A DNA stretch of 64,000 nucleotides from Pseudomonas sp. TH31 (GTDB lineage Bacteria; Pseudomonadota; Gammaproteobacteria; Pseudomonadales; Pseudomonadaceae): NCBI RefSeq assembly GCF_016650815.1, contig NZ_JAEKEZ010000001.1:124001-188000 (forward strand), read 5' to 3'. Of the stretch, positions 55,510 through 62,347 are shown in pieces; the first letter of the stretch is position 1, and the number at the start of each line of letters is the position of its first letter. Below the pieces are notes generated by a model. The model was not told where the DNA came from. It saw only the letters and a list, made by a program, of their open reading frames with translations, and searched no databases. Both the position numbers and the translations under genes were made by a program.

Positions 55510-55860
55510 GATGACTTTCGTCCTTAAAATTCAGAAACCGTATGCGTTAAATCAAAAGCAAAGGAGATCCGCTGCGGCGAGGGACTCATTTCATACCTTT
55601 GAGCATGACGCCATATGTGCTCTTCAAGGTGTAATCATCACGGTCAAGTAAGTCATTTTGGACCCGTACAGACAATTACCTTCAAGACGTGGAGCTGATC
55701 GTGAGAGCTTTTTTTGGTTCGGTTTTGTTCTCGGCCTGGCCGTCAGGGCCTTCTATCGTTTGAAGCTCATCCGCAAGGCGGTGTGCCTTCAAAGACAAAG
55801 CATTGGGCTGGTCTGCTCAGGCTGGCGTACCTCAGGAGGTTCGTGGTTCTGCTGATGACT
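55510..55860. other. Intergenic region before the small gene pair
   Basis: No gene could be supported. To its right are the perfect palindrome AGCCTCCGGAGGCT (55861-55874) and the promoter element at 55881-55918. Confidence 0.4.
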
Positions 55861-55880
55861 AGCCTCCGGAGGCTCATATG

Positions 55881-55918
55881 TGCATAATATTATCATGCAG
55901 TGATAATAGAAAGGCAAT
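55881..55918 (+). promoter_or_regulatory. Conserved promoter/operator of small gene pair A
   Basis: A 38-bp block that matches 62286-62323 (minus strand) at 31 positions without gaps. It contains TATTATCA-tgcag-TGATAATA, a perfect 8-bp inverted repeat. Related palindromes occur at 58917 and 61373. It ends 101 bases before the first gene of the pair. Confidence 0.75.
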
Positions 55919-56019
55919 CTGCTCGACTTTGCCTCAGGCAGGAGCGACGTCTTTTGCTCAATTGCAGGGAGGCAAAATCACGCATGAGAACAGAAAGATG
56001 TGAGCGCTTGGAGAGCTGC

Positions 56020-56250
56020 ATGAAACGTGAGGACGTAAAAATCAAACACGCTGAAGGCATTCAGTTTGACACCCATTTGATTGCCAATCCGGCCAACACC
56101 CAGGAGTGGATCGCCTTCTTTAAAAAGGAAGCAGGAAGAAGCTTTTTCCTGGTCAATGACAACGAAGAAATTGAACCCTTCCGACACCTTGATGATTTGA
56201 TTCATGAACTACGTGAAATCGGCATCAAGGTGGCTGAAATTCATTTTTGA
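56020..56250 (+). CDS. Small conserved protein, pair A gene 1
   Basis: A 76-residue protein: MKREDVKIKHAEGIQFDTHL, then FFKKEAGRSFFLVNDNEEIE and a C-terminal helix-strand LIHELREIGIKVAEIHF. It is about 80% identical to the protein at 61977-62207. No family or function is recognised. GGAGAG lies 6 bases before the ATG. It is followed after 24 bases by pair gene 2. Confidence 0.85.
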   Translation: MKREDVKIKHAEGIQFDTHLIANPANTQEWIAFFKKEAGRSFFLVNDNEEIEPFRHLDDLIHELREIGIKVAEIHF

Positions 56251-56274
56251 ATTCTTTTTCCTTGGAGTGTCGTC

Positions 56275-56469
56275 ATGTCTGTCAGGGTCGAGCATCTGTC
56301 TAGTCAGAGTGAAGATCTATGGTCCGTGTGTATAGGTACCCGGCGAATTCAGTTCCGCAATGAGCAGGGCGCAAAGGACTACGCGGCAAAGCTGAAAGAG
56401 CGTATAGAAGCTCCGCATATATACCCGTATGCAGTGTCTGCAACCGGTGGCGGAAATTACAGTAAGTAA
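56275..56469 (+). CDS. Small conserved protein, pair A gene 2
   Basis: A 64-residue protein (SVRVEHLSSQSEDLWSVCIG; GAKDYAAKLKERIEA). Its first 45 residues match the product of 61731-61952. GGAG stands 7 bases before the ATG. The two genes of the pair probably form an operon; their role is unknown. Confidence 0.8.
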   Translation: MSVRVEHLSSQSEDLWSVCIGTRRIQFRNEQGAKDYAAKLKERIEAPHIYPYAVSATGGGNYSK

Positions 56470-56640
56470 TTAAATGTGTTGCCCTTGTTTTAGTATAAAG
56501 ATTGAAACATAACAAAAATAATAAGATTTCCTGTTTGAGTGTGATGCATGAGTCGGCGAGTTATAAGTAAACATCTTTGAACTTATGTCGGATCTATTCG
56601 ACAAGTGAATGCTCGTTCATTCAGTATCTGGAGTCGCATA

Positions 56641-57432
56641 ATGAGGGTGAAAGTGCCCGCTAAAAAGCCAGCGGAAATTGCCCTGTCACGGGCTGCTGGT
56701 AAACTGGCTGCGGAGGTTTTGAGCATGATCGCGCCTCATGTCAGGCCAGGTGTTTCTACCGATGAGCTTGATACGCTGTGCCATGACTACATAGTCAACG
56801 TGCAGAAGGCCATTCCAGCCAATGTCGGATATCACGGTTTCCCTAAAACCTCGTACACCTCTGTCAATCATGTGGTGTGCCACGGAATTCCGTCGGATAA
56901 AAAGCTTCGGGATGGCGATATCATCAATATCGACATCGCAGTTCTCAAGGATGGTTGGTTCGCTGACACAAGTCGCATGTACTTTGTGGGTGAGCCAAGC
57001 GCTGAGGCTCGCCGGATAGTGGACACCACCTATGAGGCAATGTGTGCCGGCATTTATGCAGTAGGCCCTGGTGCCACGCTCGGTGATGTCGGGCATGCCA
57101 TTCAAACTGTGGCGCACCGTGAGGGCTACAGCGTTGTGCGCGAATACTGCGGACATGGCATCGGCATGGTTTACCACGATGAGCCGCAGGTCCTTCATTA
57201 TGGGAACCCCGGTGAAGGTCTGAATCTGAAACCGGGAATGATTTTCACCATTGAGCCAATGCTCAATGCTGGCAAGCACGAGGTAAGAACGCTTGGTGAT
57301 GGCTGGACGGTGATCACCAAGGACCTTTCGCTCTCGGCCCAGTGGGAACATATGGTCCTGGTCACTAATGATGGCTTCGAGGTCTTGACTCCCTGGCCAG
57401 ACCAATCAGAGGAACACCAGGAGATTTTTTAA
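56641..57432 (+). CDS. map: Methionine aminopeptidase, type I
   Basis: A 263-residue metallopeptidase of the pita-bread fold. The metal ligands are visible in NIDIAVLKDGWFADTSRM (two Asp), GHGIGMVYHDEP (His), TIEPML (Glu) and a late Glu in SAQWEHMVLV. It removes the initiator Met from new proteins. GGAG 8 bases before the ATG at 56641 fixes the start. The essential map usually lies near rpsB, so this is likely a second copy with a special role; its metabolic neighbours are unusual for it. Confidence 0.93.
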   Translation: MRVKVPAKKPAEIALSRAAGKLAAEVLSMIAPHVRPGVSTDELDTLCHDYIVNVQKAIPANVGYHGFPKTSYTSVNHVVCHGIPSDKKLRDGDIINIDIAVLKDGWFADTSRMYFVGEPSAEARRIVDTTYEAMCAGIYAVGPGATLGDVGHAIQTVAHREGYSVVREYCGHGIGMVYHDEPQVLHYGNPGEGLNLKPGMIFTIEPMLNAGKHEVRTLGDGWTVITKDLSLSAQWEHMVLVTNDGFEVLTPWPDQSEEHQEIF

Positions 57433-57588
57433 TCGGGTGGCCAGTCTTCCTGTTACACAGGGGCGCCAGTGATTCCCGGGCGTTTTTGCCTGGAGTCGGT
57501 GCTGATGGGTAAAGATCTACCCCCGCTAGGGCATTCTGATTTCTCTTCAATCAAAGAAGGTCGATAGGTGCGGCGCAGGATATAAAAC

Positions 57589-57609
57589 GCCAGCTCTGAC
57601 TGAGCTGGC
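57589..57609. terminator. Bidirectional terminator hairpin
   Basis: GCCAGCTC-tgact-GAGCTGGC, perfect 8-bp stem between the convergent map and isocitrate dehydrogenase genes, with AAAA to its left. Confidence 0.75.
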
Positions 57610-57621
57610 GATGACGTCTAT

Positions 57622-58635
57622 CTAGTCACGCATGTAGGCCACCAAGGCGTCAGCGAAGGACTCGGTCGTTCCGGTTCCGCCCATATCCGGTGTCACCTGA
57701 TCGCAGGCGGTTTTCAGAACAACGCGGATAGCGGTACGAATGCGTGTCCCTTTGTCCACCATGCCCAGATAATCAAGCATGTCCGCGGCAGCCAGCAACA
57801 ATGCGCAGGGGTTCGCGATGTTCTTGCCCGCGATGTCCGGTGCCGAACCGTGGACCGCTTCGAAGATGGCCGCCTCGGCGCCGATGTTAGACCCGGGCGC
57901 CAGGCCCAATCCACCCACCAGGCCTGCGCACAAGTCTGAAAGGATGTCACCAAACAGGTTGGTGGTGACAATGACATCGAATTGATGAGGATTCATGACC
58001 AGTTGCATACAGGCGTTATCGACGATCATTTCGTGGAATTCGATTTCCGGATAGTCCGCAGCGACCTCACGCGCAACCTCAAGAAACAAACCGGAGCAAG
58101 ACTTGATGATATTGGCCTTGTGCACCGCGGTAACTTTCTTGCGGCCTTTGCTACGAGCCAGCTCGAAGGCGTATCGCACAATGCGTTCGGAGGCGGTGCG
58201 TGTTACGCGAATGCTCGCCAAAGCGACTTCGCCGTCCTCTGAAATACTTTGTCCTTCGGGTAAGTAAGCCCCCTCGGTATTTTCCCGCACCGTGATGATG
58301 TCGATATCTTCGAAGCGCGAACGGGTCCCTGGGAAACTGATCGCTGGTCGGACATTGGCGTAGAGATCGAAATGGCGGCGAAGGTGAACGTTGATCGATG
58401 AGAACCCACGGCCAATCGGTGTCGTCAGAGGGCCTTTAAGTGCAATGCCATGTTTGGCGATCGTATCGATAGAGGCAGGTGGCATCAGCTGTCCATGTTG
58501 CTGCAATGCCTCCAGGCCGGCCTCAACGAAGTCGTAGCGAAGATTGCAGTCAAGGGCGTCGAGTACGCGTAGCGTCGCTTGCATGATCTCGGGGCCGATG
58601 CCGTCGCCCTTGATGATTGCGATTGTTCTGCTCAT
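57622..58635 (-). CDS. NAD-type isocitrate dehydrogenase (isocitrate/isopropylmalate dehydrogenase family)
   Basis: A 337-residue beta-decarboxylating dehydrogenase. IIKGDGIGPEIMQATLRVL opens the protein; SSINVHLRRHFDLYANVRP carries the isocitrate-type Ser-x-Asn and the Arg residues, TVRENTEGAY the phosphate loop, and TTNLFGDILSDLCAGLVGG the metal Asp pair. FEAVHGSAPDIAGKNIANP suits NAD. It most likely converts isocitrate to 2-oxoglutarate; a tartrate or isopropylmalate role is less likely given Ser-x-Asn. It lies next to a malic enzyme under related promoter palindromes. Confidence 0.87.
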   Translation of the reverse strand: MSRTIAIIKGDGIGPEIMQATLRVLDALDCNLRYDFVEAGLEALQQHGQLMPPASIDTIAKHGIALKGPLTTPIGRGFSSINVHLRRHFDLYANVRPAISFPGTRSRFEDIDIITVRENTEGAYLPEGQSISEDGEVALASIRVTRTASERIVRYAFELARSKGRKKVTAVHKANIIKSCSGLFLEVAREVAADYPEIEFHEMIVDNACMQLVMNPHQFDVIVTTNLFGDILSDLCAGLVGGLGLAPGSNIGAEAAIFEAVHGSAPDIAGKNIANPCALLLAAADMLDYLGMVDKGTRIRTAIRVVLKTACDQVTPDMGGTGTTESFADALVAYMRD

Positions 58636-58916
58636 GGTCTCTTCCTTAACAGAGCTTTGTCAGCCTGCTGTATTGATTGGGTCATTGAGACTGATGTCAC
58701 GAGTCTGCTGATAGGCATTGACTGTCTGACGGCTTTCGCCGCGCCAGCGTGCTGTGTTTCATCCTCCGCGCCGTGACTGCGCAGGTCATCGCGGATCAAA
58801 TGACGGGCGTCCTGAGACGGGTGTCAGATCTCGCGCCGCACAGAACTACTCGAGGATGCTGCTGTTACGGGGCGAGCTACCGGATCAAGCGTGCTGTCAC
58901 TGCTCCACCGAATATG

Positions 58917-58951
58917 CGCATAACATTAACATACAATGTTAATGTTATGCG
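58917..58951. promoter_or_regulatory. Perfect 16-bp-arm palindrome upstream of the isocitrate dehydrogenase gene
   Basis: CGCATAACATTAACAT-aca-ATGTTAATGTTATGCG has perfect arms with a 3-base spacer. It lacks a T-run, is A/T-rich and shares the ATTAWCAY-N3-RTGWTAAT core with the elements at 55881 and 62286, so an operator is more likely than a terminator. It sits 282 bases upstream of the dehydrogenase gene. The rest of the 58636-58979 gap holds no gene. Confidence 0.75.
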
Positions 58952-58979
58952 GCAGGCGCGCTCAGCAAAAGTCATTGGC

Positions 58980-59741
58980 TCACTTTCGCATGACGCGGCG
59001 GACAAAAAGCCTGACGTCGTCAAAGGCAGGCACGATTGCCAGCGTCACCAGCACCATCGCGAGCGGTACCGTTGAGATGTAACCAATGTGCTTGAACCCA
59101 AATGCCCCCATCACGCCGCCGAAGAAGAAATTCAGCGCCAGCAGTATCAGTATTTTGAGCCGGGTCCGATTGGCGAGAACTTTTGGCTGTGTCGATGTGC
59201 TGGCGGCATTCCAGTAAAAGAGTTTTCCCAACTCAATTCCGATGTCCGTGATGATGCCGGTGATGTGAGTCGTTCGGATTTCGGCTTTGGAAATTTTGGT
59301 GATCACCGCGTTTTGTAGCCCCATGATGAAGCACAGGAGCATCACGGTGACTGACACGAACAAGCCATCCACGGTGGATAGTTGAGCGCCCAGAAAGCCA
59401 AAGCAGATAAGCAGAAAGGCTTCGACCAAAAGTGGCACTGCAAACTCACTGTGCATCCGTCTGCGTCGGGAGTAATTGACCATGACCGCAGAGCACGCAG
59501 CCCCAACCAGAAAAGACAACAATGCGCCGGTGCCACTCAGCACCAGGTCGTAGGCTCCCAGCACACTGTTGTCTGCCATCGCAGAGACGATGCCCGTCAT
59601 GTGTGAGGTGTACTGATGCACCGCCAGGAAACCGCCAGCGTTGATTGCTCCCGCGACGAAGGCCAAGGCAAAGCCAAGATGTCGGTTTGCGGTGGTGGTA
59701 CGTCTTCGCCCGGTGAGGCTCCTGACATATTTGATCGGCAT
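58980..59741 (-). CDS. DUF1275 (YoaK-like) membrane protein
   Basis: A 253-residue membrane protein with six probable helices. The DUF1275 pattern is visible in AFVAGAINAGGFLAVHQYTSHMTG near the start, MGLQNAVITKISKAEIRTTHITGIITD in the middle and a C-terminal hydrophobic pair of helices. Function of the family is not established. It lies in the same direction as the malic enzyme and isocitrate dehydrogenase genes. Confidence 0.9.
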   Translation of the reverse strand: MPIKYVRSLTGRRRTTTANRHLGFALAFVAGAINAGGFLAVHQYTSHMTGIVSAMADNSVLGAYDLVLSGTGALLSFLVGAACSAVMVNYSRRRRMHSEFAVPLLVEAFLLICFGFLGAQLSTVDGLFVSVTVMLLCFIMGLQNAVITKISKAEIRTTHITGIITDIGIELGKLFYWNAASTSTQPKVLANRTRLKILILLALNFFFGGVMGAFGFKHIGYISTVPLAMVLVTLAIVPAFDDVRLFVRRVMRK

Positions 59742-60106
59742 TTATTCACCCTTGCCTCAAGCCTATGAGGAGCAAAAAAGCCAACCGATTATGTATATCT
59801 GATATCACCAGGTCCTCGCGATTTAGACGGGTCTGCTCGTTGAGTGTTGAATCCGATGGCTGCCGTTTCTTCTGATCGGTGCTCAGGACTGCCTGGGATG
59901 GCAAACCTGCGTGCTGATTACCTGCCGGGGGAGTAGACGGGGATCGCGAAAGCTTCACTTGGCGATCGGCCAAAAGCGGGTAATTTTGCAAAATGGCGGA
60001 CTGTCGATATTCAGGAGGTGCAGCGGCTGGATAACCCCAGGTGCGACAGCTGCCAACCGTGAAAAAGGTCGTGCAGCTGCGGCACATCTGCGTGATTGAC
60101 GTCAGC
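59742..60106. other. Intergenic region after the malic enzyme gene
   Basis: 365 bases with no supported gene, repeat or hairpin; it must contain the promoter of the DUF1275 gene. Confidence 0.45.
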
Positions 60107-61351
60107 TTAAAGCGGGTAGTGCGCCGGGTAATGCAGCTTCGCAACGCCGGTGTCGATAGCGGCCTTGGCCACTGCACCGGCTATTGCTCCGAGCAGGCGA
60201 GCATCGAGCGCTTTGGGGAGAATGTAATCGCGGCCAAACTCAAGCTTATCGACGTTGAACGCTTGCAGCACTTGCACCGGTGTCGGCTCTTTGGCCAATT
60301 GGCGCAGTGCTTCCACCGCGGCAATTTTCATCGCTTCGTTGATCCGGGTTGCGCGAACATCCAGCGTCCCGCGGAAGATGAATGGAAAGCCCAGAACGTT
60401 ATTGACCTGGTTCGGGTAATCAGAGCGACCGGTCGCCATGATCAGGTCATCACGTGTGGCCATGGCCAGCTCGTAGCTGATTTCAGGGTCCGGGTTCGAG
60501 CAGGCAAACACGATCGGGTTAGGTGCCATCGCTGCCAGTGCTTCTGCCGGGAGGAGATTGGCTCCAGACAGGCCGACAAACACGTCAGCACCGGTCATGG
60601 CTTCCATCAGCGTACGAGGGCCACCGTCGTTAACGAACTGTGCCTTGTATTGATTGAGGCCTTCCCGAGCGGAGTGGATAACACCGACACGATCGACCAT
60701 GTATAGGTTGCTTTTTTGAGCGCCGAGACTAAGCAGCAGGCGCATGCAGGCAGTGGCGGCAGCACCGGCGCCGAGGCAAACAATTCTCGCACTCCCCAGG
60801 GTTTTGCCCTGAATCTCCAGTGCATTGAGCATGCCGGCGGCAGTGACGATGGCAGTACCGTGTTGGTCGTCATGGAAGACCGGGATGCTGCACTGTTCGA
60901 TCAGTGCTTCTTCGATTTCAAAGCACTCAGGCGCTTTGATGTCTTCCAGGTTGATGCCGCCAAAGGTGTCGGCAATGCGCACGACTGTATCGATAAAGGC
61001 CTGGGAGCTCTCGGCATTGACTTCGATATCGATCGAATCGATACCGGCAAAACGCTTGAACAGCAATGCTTTGCCTTCCATGACCGGCTTGCTGGCCAAG
61101 GGACCTAGATTGCCGAGGCCCAGAATGGCCGTGCCGTTGGTGATCACGGCCACCAGATTTCCTTTACCGGTGAAGCGGTAGGCATTCTCTGGATTCTTCG
61201 CAATTTCGCGTACGGGCTCCGCTACGCCTGGGCTGTAGGCCAGTGCGAGTTGGGCGGCTGTGTCGGCAGGCTTGGTCAGCGCGATGCTGATTTTCCCAGG
61301 GGTCGGGAATTCGTGGTAATCCAGTGCAGCCTTCTTGAAGTCGGTAGTCAT
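60107..61351 (-). CDS. Malic enzyme (short form, without phosphotransacetylase domain)
   Basis: A 414-residue malic enzyme. It has LALAYSPGVAEPVREI, TNGTAILGLGNLGPLASKPVMEGK, INLEDIKAPECFEIE, PVFHDDQHGTAIV with the metal ligands, CLGAGAAATACMRLL for the nucleotide, and FACSNPDPEI. It decarboxylates malate to pyruvate. MaeB of pseudomonads is about 760 residues with a C-terminal phosphotransacetylase-like domain; that domain is absent here. An additional copy adapted to special conditions is likely. Confidence 0.93.
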   Translation of the reverse strand: MTTDFKKAALDYHEFPTPGKISIALTKPADTAAQLALAYSPGVAEPVREIAKNPENAYRFTGKGNLVAVITNGTAILGLGNLGPLASKPVMEGKALLFKRFAGIDSIDIEVNAESSQAFIDTVVRIADTFGGINLEDIKAPECFEIEEALIEQCSIPVFHDDQHGTAIVTAAGMLNALEIQGKTLGSARIVCLGAGAAATACMRLLLSLGAQKSNLYMVDRVGVIHSAREGLNQYKAQFVNDGGPRTLMEAMTGADVFVGLSGANLLPAEALAAMAPNPIVFACSNPDPEISYELAMATRDDLIMATGRSDYPNQVNNVLGFPFIFRGTLDVRATRINEAMKIAAVEALRQLAKEPTPVQVLQAFNVDKLEFGRDYILPKALDARLLGAIAGAVAKAAIDTGVAKLHYPAHYPL

Positions 61352-61372
61352 GCGATCCCCTAATTAGACGTT

Positions 61373-61405
61373 GATTATAATCGTATGTTAACACTATTAT
61401 AATGC
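61373..61405 (-). promoter_or_regulatory. Promoter region of the malic enzyme gene with palindromic motif
   Basis: On the minus strand GCATTATAATAGTGT is followed by TAACATACGATTATAATC. It contains TATAAT-like hexamers and a GTGTTAAC half of the RTGWTAAT core seen in the palindromes at 55881, 58917 and 62286. The match is weaker than among those three. Confidence 0.5.
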
Positions 61406-61448
61406 AAGGCAACGAGGTCCTGACCCAGAGACCAGGGACAAATTGCCG

Positions 61449-61597
61449 GCTGAACGCTGCTGATGAAGGGGTTTGTCAGCCAGCGGACCCTCTCTATTGA
61501 CCCTAAGACTTCAGGGCGGGCCTGTATCTGGTGGTCAATAGAGATCCTCCTATGCTTGAACCCGTCTTAGGCCACCTCGTGTGGCCATTTTTTTGCG
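61449..61597 (+). ncRNA. Candidate small RNA with long stem and intrinsic terminator
   Basis: No coding sequence precedes a strong rightward terminator, GGCCAC-ctcgt-GTGGCC followed by ATTTTTTTT (61570-61595). Just upstream TCTCTATTGACC (61491-61502) and GGTCAATAGAGA (61533-61544) can form a perfect 12-bp stem, and GGCTGA/TCAGCC arms lie to its left. The arrangement of stems plus orphan terminator is what a small RNA gene looks like; the 5' end is unknown. Confidence 0.55.
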
Positions 61598-61730
61598 CGC
61601 TCGAATGTCCCCAGCGTCAAGACGCTGAAGTTATGGGCGTGGCTCAAGTGAACGTGGTAATCAAAATAGCGGGGAGCGAAAGGGGAGCAGGCTTGGTGTT
61701 CTGTTCCTGTTAGCCAAACGTCGAGCCTGT

Positions 61731-61952
61731 CTATTGGAGGGAAATACCCCGGATCAGCATTGATCGGTGGTCCTGGCTGTGAGAGGTGTGGTGAGTTCGT
61801 GGGAAGGGATGGAGCGTGTCGATTCTTTCTTTGAGTGTGGCGGCATGGTCCTTTACCCCCTGGTCAGTACGAAATTGGATGTTGCGGCTGCCGAAACTAA
61901 CAGACCAAAGCGCTTCGCTCTGGCCGGACAACTACGCAACCTTTATTGACAT
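61731..61952 (-). pseudogene. Small conserved protein, pair B gene 2, with in-frame amber codon
   Basis: Homologue of the gene at 56275-56469. Counted from the ATG at 61952 the frame reads MSIKVA, then TAG at codon 7 (61934-61932) where pair A has CAT, then LSGQSEALWSV in the same frame. The remainder (about 66 codons) is open, and its last 25 residues differ from pair A. Translation might restart at the TTG after the stop; otherwise the gene is dead. It lies 24 bases after pair gene 1, the same spacing as in pair A. Confidence 0.8.
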
Positions 61953-61976
61953 GATCAAACGCCCTGAGTGGAACCA

Positions 61977-62207
61977 TCAGAAATGAACTTCGGCGGACTT
62001 GATACCCAGCTCTCGAAGCTCATGGATCAGTTCATCGAGGCGTCCAAATGACTCAATTTCTTCGTTGTCATTGACCAGGAAATAGCTCCTGCCTGCTTCC
62101 TTTTTGAAAAGAATGATCCACTCCTGCGTATTGGCCGGGTTGGCTATCACATGCGTGTCGAAGTGCATGCCTTCACCGTGTTTGGTTTTGACGTCTTCGC
62201 GTTTCAT
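61977..62207 (-). CDS. Small conserved protein, pair B gene 1
   Basis: A 76-residue protein (MKREDVKTKHGEGMHFDTHV; RSYFLVNDNEEIESF; LIHELRELGIKSAEVHF) equal in length and very similar to the one at 56020-56250. GGAG lies 7 bases before the ATG. Together with the next gene it forms an inverted copy of pair A about 6 kb away. No function is recognised. Confidence 0.85.
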   Translation of the reverse strand: MKREDVKTKHGEGMHFDTHVIANPANTQEWIILFKKEAGRSYFLVNDNEEIESFGRLDELIHELRELGIKSAEVHF

Positions 62208-62285
62208 TCGAGGGCTCCGGGCATATGTTTATGCGCTCTTGACACCGTATCTACAGTGCCGCTGGTGTCGTACGAGGCTAGGCCA

Positions 62286-62323
62286 ATTGCTTTGCTATTA
62301 TCACTACGTGTGAATAGTATGCA
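62286..62323 (-). promoter_or_regulatory. Conserved promoter/operator of small gene pair B
   Basis: Minus-strand counterpart of 55881-55918 with 31 of 38 identical bases, including AGTGATAATAG and GCAAT. It lies between pair B and the divergent SulP gene (ATG at 62348), and may serve both. Confidence 0.75.
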
Positions 62324-62347
62324 CATGCTACCAACGCGAGGCTAGTC

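Noticed and set aside
55861..55874. AGCCTCCGGAGGCT as terminator or restriction-type site of interest
   Set aside because: A perfect palindrome without loop or T-run; a single occurrence gives no basis for a function.
57622..58635. Assignment as tartrate or 3-isopropylmalate dehydrogenase
   Set aside because: The Ser-x-Asn in the substrate helix and the general sequence fit isocitrate dehydrogenase, and no leuCD or tartrate genes are nearby.
58917..58951. Intrinsic terminator
   Set aside because: The stem is perfect but A/T-rich, has a 3-base loop and no T-run, and its core recurs at other promoters; an operator explains it better.
59746..60177. 143-codon minus-strand frame between DUF1275 and malic enzyme
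   Set aside because: Overlaps the end of the malic enzyme gene, lacks a ribosome site and shows no recognisable sequence pattern.
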